Below the pieces are notes generated by a model. The model was given only the letters and a program-made list of their open reading frames with translations. It was not told where the DNA came from and made no database searches. Positions 17,735 through 26,636 of a stretch of DNA of 57,483 nucleotides are shown one piece after another (positions within the stretch are counted from its first letter, which is position 1; each line of letters opens with the position of its first letter). The translations under genes were made by a program, and so were the position numbers. This DNA comes from Dasania sp051277005 (GTDB lineage Bacteria; Pseudomonadota; Gammaproteobacteria; Pseudomonadales; Dasaniaceae). Location: contig JBNMPS010000003.1 in NCBI GenBank assembly GCA_051277005.1, positions 1-57,483 on the forward strand. Direction: 5' to 3'.

Positions 17735-18049
17735 CCTTATTCGTCCTCGGCTTATCTCAAAAGCTTGCCTATCGACTCGCTCAAAATAGACAGAACATTT
17801 ATCGATCAAATGTTGAACGATGAGCAGTATCAAATTATCGTTAGGTCGACGATACAGCTAGCGCATAATTTAGGTTTGAAAGTGACGGCCGAAGGTATAG
17901 AAGGCTACCGCCTAATAGACGAGTTGAATGCATTAGGGTGTCATTATGGGCAAGGCTATTTTATTTGTCGCCCGATACCTCGTGATAGTCTCGAAGACTC
18001 GATAGAGTTTTATGATAAAGGTAAATATTATATTCGTAAGGTTCACTGA
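17735..18049 (+). pseudogene. C-terminal remnant of an EAL-domain c-di-GMP phosphodiesterase
   Basis: Only the last third of an EAL domain is present: YSSSAYLKSLPIDSLKIDRTF, cited in part as YLKSLPID and KIDRTF, then TAEGIEG and HYGQGYFICRP. The EAL motif itself, most metal ligands and any sensor domain are missing. Homology begins at about 17735, some 30 bases after the exporter stop codon. The reading frame can be opened from a TTG overlapping that stop, but the first eleven residues look like out-of-frame sequence. It cannot hydrolyse c-di-GMP. The break coincides with the end of the biosynthetic locus, which suggests the locus replaced the front of a resident gene. Confidence 0.8.
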
Positions 18050-18080
18050 TATAATCTAATTTTTATTGGTAAATATCAGT

Positions 18081-18389
18081 ATGTCTATTCAGGAATCCAT
18101 TGAGCATAAATTAGCCCAAGCCTTTACCCTTTCTCACCTTGAAGTCGTTAATGAAAGCCATATGCATAGTGTGCCTGCAAATTCAGAGACGCACTTTAAG
18201 TTAGTTGTTGTATCTGATGATTTTGATGGCACACGCAGCGTTGCAAGGCATCAGCAGGTTTATAAGATCTTGGCTGAGGAGCTACAGGGTGAGGTTCATG
18301 CTTTGGCAATTCATACTTACACGCCAGTAGAGTGGCAGGGCCAGGTACCAGATTCACCTAATTGTATGGGGGGTAGTGCGGGGGAATAG
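18081..18389 (+). CDS. bolA: BolA family protein
   Basis: This 102-residue protein matches BolA over its full length: IEHKLAQAF, LEVVNESHMHSVP, ETHFKLVVVS, the RHQQVYKILAEEL helix and VHALAIHTYTP. BolA proteins bind iron-sulphur clusters with monothiol glutaredoxins and also act as DNA-binding stress and morphology regulators. I start at the ATG at 18081 because MSIQESIEHKL is the normal beginning; an upstream TTG at 18066 is less likely. A strong palindromic terminator follows. It lies just outside the accessory locus, so it marks the return of ordinary chromosome. Confidence 0.92.
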   Translation: MSIQESIEHKLAQAFTLSHLEVVNESHMHSVPANSETHFKLVVVSDDFDGTRSVARHQQVYKILAEELQGEVHALAIHTYTPVEWQGQVPDSPNCMGGSAGE

Positions 18390-18419
18390 TACGGTTTTGC
18401 TATATTGTAGGTGTAAAAA

Positions 18420-18445
18420 ACGGAGAGGGTATATACCCTCTCCGT
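18420..18445. terminator. perfect 26-bp palindrome, likely terminator of bolA
   Basis: ACGGAGAGGGTAT followed by its exact complement forms a perfect inverted repeat, preceded by six A and followed by a T-containing stretch (TATTTTT). It sits 31 bases after the bolA stop codon and could work on both strands. Confidence 0.8.
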
Positions 18446-18856
18446 AGAGTATTTTTAACTAACAAGACCTGGACGAGATCTCCTTAGGGGGCTCCAAATA
18501 ACTCTTTCCTTAAGGGTTGTTGAATAATAGCAGCGGCAATAAATCTCTGCCATGTATCGCTATGATTAAGTCCTCATAAAAAAGTATATTGATGAAACCT
18601 TGCGCTATAAACGCTTGCTATTGACGATGTGTTCCACTTAAATAAAGGTGGTGTTATTTAGTCTTTAAAATCATATGCTTACTTATAAATTTGATGCCTG
18701 GGAGGGCGGTTTTTTAAGCGCTTTCTTCGCCAAATGGTAAAGCGCTCGATAGACGTTAAAGATTAGCTATACTAACCGAAGGATTAGGTTTATTAAGGCC
18801 AAGTGGCATTCAAATAATGATGAAGGCATTATGCCTCAAGGGTTGGAATAGGGTTA
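18446..18856. other. intergenic region with no gene seen
   Basis: About 410 bases between the bolA terminator and the sensor kinase. I see no open frame with a ribosome site and no tRNA. The sequence just before the kinase (GATTAGCTATACTAACC and onward) could hold its promoter, but no confident -35/-10 pair can be given. Confidence 0.5.
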
Positions 18857-21229
18857 ATGAATCGGAATAAAAGCGGTCGCAGTGTTGCGTTAAAGCTAAA
18901 TATGCTGATTGTTGTTACAACCTCCCTGGCAATATTGTTGGTTACTCTAGCGGGTATCCATTTTGACTACCAGAAAAGTCAAGAGGAAGTAAGGCATCTT
19001 TTAGAGAGCCATGCCAAGGTGGTGGGGAGTAATAATACGGCGGCTATTGTTTTTGATGAGCCTTTTAGTTCCCGTGACTCCCTCAAATCCTTAGAGCTGC
19101 TTTCCAGCATGGTTATGGCTGTCATATACAACGGTGAAGATCAGCCGTTTGCGGATTATCAGCGTGCCGGTGTAAAGGCAATGATTGTGCCCGGGGTCAA
19201 AAAGCCCGGTTATTATGAAGAGGGTGTTTATCTTAGCTTATATCAGCACATCGAATTAGATAATGACAAAGTAGGCACTATATTACTCCGCTACGATATG
19301 TCACCGGTTTATCAAAACCTTAGAACCACGATCTTTTCGAATCTATTTATAGGCCTTCTCGCTATTAGCGCGTCCGTGCTGATGGCTACTTGGTTTCAAC
19401 GTATTCTTATTAAACCTATTCAAAATTTAGCTGAAGCTGCTGAGAGGGTGTCCAATCAAGGTGATTACACCGTTAGGGTACCGGTAACGAGCGGCGATGA
19501 AATTGGTCAGTTATCTAAAGTTTTCAACAAGATGCTGCAACAGGTACAGGATAGGGGGAGCGCACAGATCGGTTCCCATAACCTTTTAGAGCAGCGGGTA
19601 GATGAGCGGACCAAAGAGCTAACCATAGCCAAAGATCAGGCCGAGCAAGCTGCTCGGTCAAAGTCGCAGTTTTTAGCGGCGATGAGTCACGAAATCCGTA
19701 CGCCATTGAATGGTGTTATTGGCATGTCTTCACTGCTGTCGGGTACGCAGCTTGATGATGAACAAAGAGATAGCCTAAACACGGTGCAGAGTTCGGCGGA
19801 GTATCTGCTCACGATTATTAATGATATTTTGGATTTCTCTAAGATTGAAGCGGGCAAGATGGAGCTGGAGCCTATTGTCTTTAACGTACGTGATAGCTTT
19901 GAAGACTTACTTGATGTGATGCGTATCAACGCGATGGAAAAATCGATTTATTTACAGCTGTACCTCCATAGTGATGTTCCTGAGTGGGTAGTGGGTGATC
20001 CTGGAAGAATTCGCCAGGTTATGATGAACTTTATTAGTAATGCGATTAAGTTCACCAGTGAAGGGGGGGTTTTGGTGGAGCTTAGTAAGGCTAATTCCGT
20101 TGATGGCAAAGACTACGTTCGCTTTTCGGTGCACGATAGTGGTATTGGTATCGCTCAAGATAAGCTGGAGCATGTCTTTGAGGAGTTTACCCAGGCAGAC
20201 AGCTCAACCACGAGGAAGTATGGCGGCACGGGTTTAGGGCTCAGTATTTCTTATTTACTAACGCAATTAATGGGCGGGCAGCTATCGGTTGAGAGTGAGT
20301 CAACCCAGGGATCAACTTTCTCATTGATACTGGATTTAGCCACCGGTGAACCGCTGCAAAAGGCAATTGACCCCGACCTTTCTTTATTAAACGCTGCGAA
20401 TTTACTTGTTGTAGCCGATATTACTGGGACGTATCAAGTTACTAAGCAGTGGTGTCTTAACTGGAGTGAAAATACGTTTTACCGAAACACCATTGATGAG
20501 GCGGTAGATATACTCGATAGCCACCCGACTGATTTTGATGTATTGATAATTGATGAGTGCTTAGGCAAGTCGGAGGTTATTCATTGGGCTAGTGAGTTAC
20601 GTACTCGGTACCCCAAAATGGTTATCTTGGTATTGGCTTCTAAGCAGGATGACCAAGGCCAGCGTTTAAAAGCCTCAGGTATAGATGGTTACCTGTCTCG
20701 GCCGGTGAAAGAGTTGCAGCTGCGCCAGAGTTTGTGTGATTTACTGGTATTGAAACAGCAAGGTGATGATGCCTCTGATAAAAACTTTGTTACACCTTTC
20801 TCCAATATGGCTACTGAAGAAAAAGTGGCTCCAGAGATACTGCGACACTTAAGGATATTATTGGCTGAAGATAATGTTGTTAACCAAAAAGTTGCTGTGC
20901 GTATGTTGCAAAAATTAGGCTGCACGGTGGATGTTGCCGCCAATGGCAGAGAAGCCATCAGAATGTGGAAGCAATTTCCCTACGATATGATATTCATGGA
21001 TTGTCATATGCCTGTTCTTGATGGCTATGAAGCAACTAAGGCTATTAGAGAGCAGGAAGTTGATCAGCATATTAGTATTTATGCGTTAACGGCCAATACC
21101 ATGTCGGATGAAATGGATTTATGTCGCAAGGTTGGCATGGATGGTTTCGTAGGTAAGCCTGTTCGTATTAATGATTTACAGTTGATAGTAGAGGCCGTTA
21201 GTAACAAACTAGAGATGCAGCCTGTTTAA
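18857..21229 (+). CDS. hybrid sensor histidine kinase (BarA-like layout)
   Basis: This 790-residue membrane kinase has TM1 near 13-33, a periplasmic domain of about 125 residues, TM2 near 158-180 and HAMP to about 232, followed by a short coiled coil. The HisKA domain has the phospho-accepting His278 in MSHEIRTPLNG. The HATPase has the N box MNFISNAIKF and the G boxes DSGIGI and GGTGLGLS. A first receiver-like domain (about 505-630) lacks the usual acidic pocket (IIDECLG in place of DxxMP), so it looks degenerate. The final receiver (about 665-785) is intact, with phospho-acceptor Asp715 in MDCHMPVLDG. No HPt domain or partner regulator is encoded next to it. The signal is unknown. Confidence 0.9.
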   Translation: MNRNKSGRSVALKLNMLIVVTTSLAILLVTLAGIHFDYQKSQEEVRHLLESHAKVVGSNNTAAIVFDEPFSSRDSLKSLELLSSMVMAVIYNGEDQPFADYQRAGVKAMIVPGVKKPGYYEEGVYLSLYQHIELDNDKVGTILLRYDMSPVYQNLRTTIFSNLFIGLLAISASVLMATWFQRILIKPIQNLAEAAERVSNQGDYTVRVPVTSGDEIGQLSKVFNKMLQQVQDRGSAQIGSHNLLEQRVDERTKELTIAKDQAEQAARSKSQFLAAMSHEIRTPLNGVIGMSSLLSGTQLDDEQRDSLNTVQSSAEYLLTIINDILDFSKIEAGKMELEPIVFNVRDSFEDLLDVMRINAMEKSIYLQLYLHSDVPEWVVGDPGRIRQVMMNFISNAIKFTSEGGVLVELSKANSVDGKDYVRFSVHDSGIGIAQDKLEHVFEEFTQADSSTTRKYGGTGLGLSISYLLTQLMGGQLSVESESTQGSTFSLILDLATGEPLQKAIDPDLSLLNAANLLVVADITGTYQVTKQWCLNWSENTFYRNTIDEAVDILDSHPTDFDVLIIDECLGKSEVIHWASELRTRYPKMVILVLASKQDDQGQRLKASGIDGYLSRPVKELQLRQSLCDLLVLKQQGDDASDKNFVTPFSNMATEEKVAPEILRHLRILLAEDNVVNQKVAVRMLQKLGCTVDVAANGREAIRMWKQFPYDMIFMDCHMPVLDGYEATKAIREQEVDQHISIYALTANTMSDEMDLCRKVGMDGFVGKPVRINDLQLIVEAVSNKLEMQPV

Positions 21230-21243
21230 TCCTGTGAATTTAT

Positions 21244-21957
21244 ATGCCTGAAATATTTGATACTGATATTACTCTTTCACCTTCTTGGTTGCAGGTACTC
21301 GACGAAGAATTTAAGCAAAGTTATTTTGTGTCCTTATGTGATTTTATACGCCGTGAAAAAAAATCGGGTAAGGTCATTTATCCGCCACAAGAAAACATTT
21401 TCAATGCTTTTAATAGCGCCCCTTTTGAAAGCGTAAAAGTTGTGATTATTGGGCAGGATCCATATCACGGCGCTGGCCAGGCACATGGTTTGAGTTTTTC
21501 GGTACCATCGGGGGTGGCTATTCCACCATCATTGAAGAATATTTATAAAGAGCTGGTCGATGATTGCGGCGTGCCAATGCCTGAGTGCGGTAATTTGAAG
21601 TCTTGGACAGAGCAGGGTGTATTACTGTTAAATGCAACGCTCACGGTAGAACAGGGTAATGCCGGGGCTCATCAAGGCCAAGGTTGGGAGAAATTTACCG
21701 ACAGTGTTATCAGTAAATTGAGCGAGCAGCGTGAAGGTTTAGTCTTTTTTTTATGGGGCGCATTTGCGCAAAAAAAAGAAAATCTTATCAATGCTAATAA
21801 ACATTTTTTGATAAAATCTGCTCACCCATCACCTTTGTCAGCGTACCGAGGTTTTTTGGGTAGTAAGCCATTTTCGCAGGCTAATAATTACCTTAAAAAG
21901 ACCGGCAAGCAAACGGTTGATTGGCAGCTACCCAATTTGCAAAAAAGCTTGTTTTAA
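21244..21957 (+). CDS. ung: uracil-DNA glycosylase
   Basis: This is a 237-residue family 1 uracil-DNA glycosylase that removes uracil from DNA in base-excision repair. The water-activating Asp72 lies in GQDPYHG, followed by GLSFSVP. The DNA-intercalation motif HPSPLSAYRGF is near the C-terminus. Length and motifs match the E. coli type. It starts 15 bases after the sensor kinase stop and may be cotranscribed with it. A terminator shared with the converging HDOD gene follows. Confidence 0.96.
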   Translation: MPEIFDTDITLSPSWLQVLDEEFKQSYFVSLCDFIRREKKSGKVIYPPQENIFNAFNSAPFESVKVVIIGQDPYHGAGQAHGLSFSVPSGVAIPPSLKNIYKELVDDCGVPMPECGNLKSWTEQGVLLLNATLTVEQGNAGAHQGQGWEKFTDSVISKLSEQREGLVFFLWGAFAQKKENLINANKHFLIKSAHPSPLSAYRGFLGSKPFSQANNYLKKTGKQTVDWQLPNLQKSLF

Positions 21958-21976
21958 TTGGGGGTGTCTTTTAGGC

Positions 21977-22005
21977 AATAAAAAAGAGCTATGCTCCTTT
22001 TTTAT
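21977..22005. terminator. bidirectional terminator between ung and the HDOD gene
   Basis: AATAAAAAAGAGC, loop TAT, GCTCCTTTTTTATT forms a stem with one bulged C and A/T tracts on both sides. It suits transcription arriving from either of the two converging genes. Confidence 0.8.
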
Positions 22006-22052
22006 TGTGGTGAATTAATGAAGTGAGCTATTACTATAAAAGTTTGCAGTGA

Positions 22053-22889
22053 TTATTCAAGGAATGCCATTGCCGCTTCCATGTCGGCCGACAGGTCTTC
22101 AGCTTCGTGGGCATTCACCTCTGGGTCTAGGCCTAAACGCTGGAATGCTGAGATGGGCGTCCAATCCATTTGTGCGAGCGGATGATCAGTGCCGATGTAA
22201 CTTTGAAGATTGGCAACCATAACAATATCGGTATAGTCGACTTCAGCGGCGGTTCGATCAAAATTGATGTGCTGCTCGGGGACTATTTGTAGCTCAGGAG
22301 TGAAATCCCAGGTTTCTAAAATCTTTTGACCAATCTGGGGGTGAATGCTGTTTATTACCTCGTCTAATACGCCAGGGTCTTTTAGTAGGCGACGGTTATC
22401 TTCGGCGTAGGTCAGAATGGGTAGTACGCCAATTTTATGTATTAGGCCGGCAAGTGTTGCTTGATCTGGTTTTAAGCTGGTGTAGTGACGACACAGTACG
22501 TGGCTGATACCTGCAACTTCTGTACTGCGTGTCCATACGTCACGCATATAGGCATCAACAGTATCGGATGTGGCCTGAAACATTTGTTGCATGGCTAGGC
22601 CGGTTGCCAGGTTAGCCGTGTAGTCTATGCCCAAGCGCATCACGGCCATTTTTAAATCTTCAATGGGGTTACGCGCTCTAAGCAGCGGGCTGTTAGCGAC
22701 TTTAATGATTCTGGCGGTAAGGGCTGCATCATTTTTGATGACGGCGTCTAATTTTTGGGCATCAACATTGGGATCTGCAGCGGTCTCTCTTACTTGAAGG
22801 GCTACTTCAGGCAGCGTTGGAAGTACAATTTTATCGTTAGCGATTGCTTCTAAAATTTCATCGCGGACTTGTTGGGTAATATCACTCAT
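22053..22889 (-). CDS. HDOD domain protein
   Basis: This 278-residue cytoplasmic protein is almost entirely one HDOD domain (PTLPEVALQVRETAADPN, cited as LPTLPEVA, then DAALTARIIKVANSP and AVMRLGIDYT). HDOD domains are related to HD phosphohydrolases but lack the catalytic HD pair and serve in signalling, often linked to c-di-GMP, motility or stress. No output domain is attached. It is transcribed in the same direction as ygfZ, 30 bases away, so the two may form an operon. The partner and signal are not evident. Confidence 0.88.
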   Translation of the reverse strand: MSDITQQVRDEILEAIANDKIVLPTLPEVALQVRETAADPNVDAQKLDAVIKNDAALTARIIKVANSPLLRARNPIEDLKMAVMRLGIDYTANLATGLAMQQMFQATSDTVDAYMRDVWTRSTEVAGISHVLCRHYTSLKPDQATLAGLIHKIGVLPILTYAEDNRRLLKDPGVLDEVINSIHPQIGQKILETWDFTPELQIVPEQHINFDRTAAEVDYTDIVMVANLQSYIGTDHPLAQMDWTPISAFQRLGLDPEVNAHEAEDLSADMEAAMAFLE

Positions 22890-22919
22890 GATGCGTCCTG
22901 TTACTGACTTAATAAAATA

Positions 22920-23942
22920 TTATGATGCTACGTTATCTAGTGAGTAAGGTAACGCTAATAAGCTTATCGAAACGGTTGAACCGTCAGATAAAAATAACTG
23001 TTGTTCCACACTGGCGTCGTGGGTTAACACGGCTAGCGCTTCAAATTGATGTTGTTCATCGACTTCATTTTGTACTATAGGGCAAATATTAACCACATTA
23101 CCTATGGCTTGAGCTTTGTTCTGGATGAAGAGTTCTGCACCAGCACTAATAATAGCAGAGCTGGAGAATTCTACTCGATATAAGCGCCTTTTCACTTTGC
23201 CTTTGTATTGCATGCGGGCAATGATTTCTTGGCCGGTGAAACAGCCTTTGGTGAAACTAATGGCGCCCGTTTTTTGGTGGTTAAGCATTTGCGGGATAAA
23301 CATGTCTATGGTACTTGATGATAGTTCAGCTAGGCCTAAGCGAACGGTGTCTAGCTCCCAATAGATGTTATCGACCAAAGGGATATTTTTATTCAAAATG
23401 GGCCAGAGCGTTTCCAGGTCGTTATTTTTTACCCAGCATTCATACCGTTTATTCTCAGGGTCGATACAAATCAGGTGGTTGTTGTTTTGTTGGCTGCTCG
23501 CTAATGTTTGCTTGGGCACTTCATCAAAAATTTGGCTGAGGTTTTGTATCGCTTGATCACCTTTTAGGCCAAAACAGAGATAGTCTTCTGATGGGTTTTG
23601 CTCGGCCTTAAAAAAAGCTAAATATTTAGCGAGTGTTTGTTGAGTCGTGTTGGAAATATCGTCACGAATTCGTAATAGGAAGCTATCAGCAGAGCTTTGA
23701 GAAATTAAAAAATTGGCAAAGCAGCGGCCTTTAGGGTTACTAAATGAGCCATATTGCGCTTTTTTAAGGCTCACCTCACGGATATCACAGCTCGATTGCC
23801 CCTGTATAAACTTGGCGGCATCTGCGCCTACTGTGTTGAGCAGCCCGTAATGGATCAGTGGGGCTATATAATTTGTTGGTGCTGCTCCTGATGCTTGGGG
23901 CTGGCTAACAAGTGAAAAGAACGGTTTCCAATGATTGTGCAT
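22920..23942 (-). CDS. ygfZ: folate-binding protein YgfZ
   Basis: This 340-residue protein belongs to the GcvT/YgfZ superfamily, which binds folate and helps assemble or repair iron-sulphur clusters, for example in MiaB. The family signature is intact: KGCFTGQEIIARMQYKGKV, of which KGCFTGQE is the diagnostic part with its redox-active cysteine. The N-terminal part has IQGQSSCD, another common YgfZ element. It is divergent from sdhE, with a 166-base promoter region between them; this ygfZ/sdhE pairing is widespread in gammaproteobacteria. Confidence 0.93.
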   Translation of the reverse strand: MHNHWKPFFSLVSQPQASGAAPTNYIAPLIHYGLLNTVGADAAKFIQGQSSCDIREVSLKKAQYGSFSNPKGRCFANFLISQSSADSFLLRIRDDISNTTQQTLAKYLAFFKAEQNPSEDYLCFGLKGDQAIQNLSQIFDEVPKQTLASSQQNNNHLICIDPENKRYECWVKNNDLETLWPILNKNIPLVDNIYWELDTVRLGLAELSSSTIDMFIPQMLNHQKTGAISFTKGCFTGQEIIARMQYKGKVKRRLYRVEFSSSAIISAGAELFIQNKAQAIGNVVNICPIVQNEVDEQHQFEALAVLTHDASVEQQLFLSDGSTVSISLLALPYSLDNVAS

Positions 23943-24108
23943 ACATTAACTATTGATGATTGGTGAATAGAGGATCACATTCTACGAGCAATATGCACGG
24001 CTGGCTAGATACCACTGTCACTGAGCTTGGCATGTCGTTATAATGCGCCACTTTGCAGGTAGCTGCCGATTACCGTGGCTATGATTTAAAAAGAGTTAAG
24101 GTTTTAGT

Positions 24109-24369
24109 ATGATATCTGACCAAGAGTTTAATCGTATTCGCTGGGCTAGCCGTAGAGGCATGCTTGAGCTTGATTTGATATTAGGGCCTTTTGTTGAAGA
24201 GAGGCTGAAAACTTTAGATGAGCAAGATATAAAGCGTTATTTAGATTTATTAGACTCAGAAGATAACGACTTGTTTGCTTGGTTTCTTGGACATCGCAAG
24301 CCAGAGGATGCCGAGCTGGTCACTATCGTGAATAAAATTTTAACGTATGTTCGCCCCACTCGAGATTGA
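24109..24369 (+). CDS. sdhE: FAD assembly factor SdhE
   Basis: This 86-residue protein has the SdhE/YgfY hallmark RRGMLELDLIL, which contacts the flavoprotein subunit of succinate dehydrogenase or fumarate reductase and promotes covalent FAD attachment. The rest (LDSEDNDLFAWFLGH) also matches the family. An AAGAGTTAAGG stretch upstream of the ATG supplies the ribosome site. It overlaps ygfX by 23 bases, as is usual for this pair. Confidence 0.95.
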   Translation: MISDQEFNRIRWASRRGMLELDLILGPFVEERLKTLDEQDIKRYLDLLDSEDNDLFAWFLGHRKPEDAELVTIVNKILTYVRPTRD

Positions 24370-24778
24370 GTTTAAAGCCTCTAAACACCTAAGCGTTTAT
24401 TTTATAGCGCTACTCTTACTGTCTTATCTTGCAGTGATGATGATGGGGCTTCCCCTGATGATCGCTGTATCTATTGTTCTTGCTGTATCACTTTACGGGT
24501 TTATTCTGTGGCGTCGCTACGTGAGTCATTTTTATCAATGGCAACCGAGTAGTGCTTGTTACCAAGATCGACACTGGTTTTTAGTGGTGGCAGGAGAGAA
24601 GCTTGCGGTTGAGCTGCATGAGAGCGTGGTATGGTCGTTTATCGCAGTGGCTCGTTACAAAAATCCATTAACAGCGCAAAAGTATACGGTGATTGTATTG
24701 CCGGATAGCTGTGACAAGGATAGCTATCGCCGGTTAACCGTTCTTTGGCGAAGCGCTAAAGCATTTTCTAGCATCTAG
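24347..24778 (+). CDS. ygfX: YgfX/CptA family membrane protein
   Basis: This 143-residue protein begins with basic residues and two hydrophobic helices (about 20-65, FIALLLLSYLAVMMMG and IAVSIVLAVSLYGFIL), followed by a soluble tail. It occupies the position and has the form of YgfX, the partner of SdhE, once proposed to be a toxin acting on the cytoskeleton. The toxin role is disputed, and nothing in the sequence decides it. It overlaps sdhE and ends 16 bases from the converging nadB. Confidence 0.82.
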   Translation: MFAPLEIEFKASKHLSVYFIALLLLSYLAVMMMGLPLMIAVSIVLAVSLYGFILWRRYVSHFYQWQPSSACYQDRHWFLVVAGEKLAVELHESVVWSFIAVARYKNPLTAQKYTVIVLPDSCDKDSYRRLTVLWRSAKAFSSI

Positions 24779-24794
24779 TATCTAGAATATTTAT

Positions 24795-26369
24795 CTATGC
24801 TTCCGGCGTCAGGATGGTGTCTTTGGCTTCGTCGGATGAGTCAGGATAGTCCAGCGTGTAATGTAGTCCACGACTCTCTTTGCGTTCTAGGGCGGAGCGG
24901 ATAATCAATTCTGCCACTTTGGCAAGGTTTCTCAGCTCCAGTAAATCATTGCTGACTTTATAGTTGCTGTAGTACTCGTCGATCTCTTGCTGCAACAGTT
25001 CCGCGCGTCTTAGGGCGCGTTGCAATCGCTTATTAGTACGAACAATGCCCACGTAATCCCACATGAATCGACGTAATTCATCCCAGTTATGAGAGATGAC
25101 GACATCCTCGTCCGAGTCCGTTACTTGTGATTCATCCCAGGGCTGTACTTCGGCATGTGTTCTTTTCTGATCGAGATTTGCCATCATATGTTGGGCGGCT
25201 GAGCGGCCATAAACCAAGCATTCCAGGAGGGAGTTACTGGCCATTCGGTTGGCGCCATGTAAGCCGGTAAACGAGGTTTCACCGATGGCATAAAGATTGA
25301 TAATGTCGGTTTGGCTGTGTTTATTAACCATAACCCCGCCGCAAGTATAGTGAGCTGCAGGTACCACAGGGATGGGGTCGCGGGTGATGTCTATACCCAG
25401 TTCTAGGCAGCGAGTCTTAACGGTGGGGAAGTGCTGCAGAATAAACTCCGGCGACTTATGGCTGATATCCAAATAAACGCAATCGCTACCTAAGCGTTTC
25501 ATTTCATGGTCAATGGCTCTGGCAACGATATCTCTGGGTGCTAATTCGCCACGTTCATCAAATCGATGCATAAACCGCTCGCCATTAGGGAGTAGCAGTT
25601 TGCCGCCTTCTCCGCGGATAGCTTCAGTGATCAAAAACGATTTTGCTTTGGGGTGATAAAGGCAGGTTGGGTGAAATTGGTTGAATTCCATATTGGCAAC
25701 GCGGCAGCCTGCGCGCCAAGCCATGGCAATGCCATCGCCGCTGGCTCCGTCTGGGTTACTGGTATAAAGATAGGCTTTACTAGCGCCGCCAGTGCTAAGA
25801 GCGACAAAGTTAGCGGTAAATAACTCTACGTGGTCGCGGTCGCGGTTGAGTACATATGCGCCCAAGCATTGGCCGTCACGAGTAATTAAGTCAACGGCGA
25901 CTCGCCGTTCAAAAATTTCAATGTTACTGGCTTCGATGGCGCGCTGGATGAGGGTATTTGATACAGCTCTGCCAGTGGCATCGGCGGCGTGAATAATACG
26001 TCGGTGGCTGTGACCGCCTTCTTTGGTTAAATGAAAAGATTGTGCCGCATCCGTGTTGCGGCTGAATTCAACACCTTGTTCGACCAGCCAGTTAACCAAA
26101 TCAAAGCTATTGTTTATGGTAAATGCGACCGCATCGTTGTGGCATAGGTTCGCACCGGCATTTAACGTGTCTTTGATGTGAGCGTCACAGGAGTCACCTT
26201 CATCTAACACAGCGGCAATGCCACCTTGTGCATAGTAGGTTGCTCCTTGGCTGAGCTCACCTTTGCATATGACGGCTACTTTTAGTTTAGGGTCTAAATG
26301 CAGGGCCAGAGAAAGCCCGGCAGCGCCACTGCCAATGATTAATACGTCGTGCTGAAAGGTTTTGCTCAT
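24795..26369 (-). CDS. nadB: L-aspartate oxidase
   Basis: This 524-residue flavoenzyme oxidises L-aspartate to iminoaspartate in the first step of de novo NAD synthesis. It has the FAD-binding GSGAAGLSLALHL at the N-terminus, TYYAQGGIAAV, the active-site stretch HRRIIHAADATG, and YTCGGVMVNKHSQT near residue 350. The length matches NadB. It is divergent from rpoE, an arrangement shared with Pseudomonas and E. coli. A helical C-terminal domain is complete. Confidence 0.96.
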   Translation of the reverse strand: MSKTFQHDVLIIGSGAAGLSLALHLDPKLKVAVICKGELSQGATYYAQGGIAAVLDEGDSCDAHIKDTLNAGANLCHNDAVAFTINNSFDLVNWLVEQGVEFSRNTDAAQSFHLTKEGGHSHRRIIHAADATGRAVSNTLIQRAIEASNIEIFERRVAVDLITRDGQCLGAYVLNRDRDHVELFTANFVALSTGGASKAYLYTSNPDGASGDGIAMAWRAGCRVANMEFNQFHPTCLYHPKAKSFLITEAIRGEGGKLLLPNGERFMHRFDERGELAPRDIVARAIDHEMKRLGSDCVYLDISHKSPEFILQHFPTVKTRCLELGIDITRDPIPVVPAAHYTCGGVMVNKHSQTDIINLYAIGETSFTGLHGANRMASNSLLECLVYGRSAAQHMMANLDQKRTHAEVQPWDESQVTDSDEDVVISHNWDELRRFMWDYVGIVRTNKRLQRALRRAELLQQEIDEYYSNYKVSNDLLELRNLAKVAELIIRSALERKESRGLHYTLDYPDSSDEAKDTILTPEA

Positions 26370-26522
26370 AATAGGCTGGGCGCTAATCTAACTAATTTAA
26401 ATAGGCGTTGTTTGCATTGACTGCAGTCAGTACCATCGCCATTATCTTTGATCGTGATAGGGTGTTTTTAGGGCTAGTATAAGCCTGTGTATAAAAAAAG
26501 CGAATTTAAACAGAACGTTAGC

Positions 26523-26550
26523 GGAACTTATTGAAAGCTAACGGCTCATA
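26523..26550 (+). promoter_or_regulatory. probable sigma-E promoter driving the rpoE operon
   Basis: GGAACTT at 26523-26529 exactly matches the sigma-E -35 consensus; TCATA follows after a 16-base spacer, close to the TCnAA-type -10. It lies 87 bases before rpoE, so the sigma factor would activate its own operon, as known in relatives. Confidence 0.7.
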
Positions 26551-26636
26551 GGAGTATCGCGTTTGAAAACAAAAATAAATAATATTGTGGATGATTTGGC
26601 GATTAAACAAGATTTATACAGTGGGTTGGGGGTGTA

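Noticed and set aside
24347..24778. Reading sdhE-ygfX as a toxin-antitoxin module
   Set aside because: SdhE has an established role in flavinylation and the toxin role of YgfX is disputed; nothing in this sequence supports a toxin.
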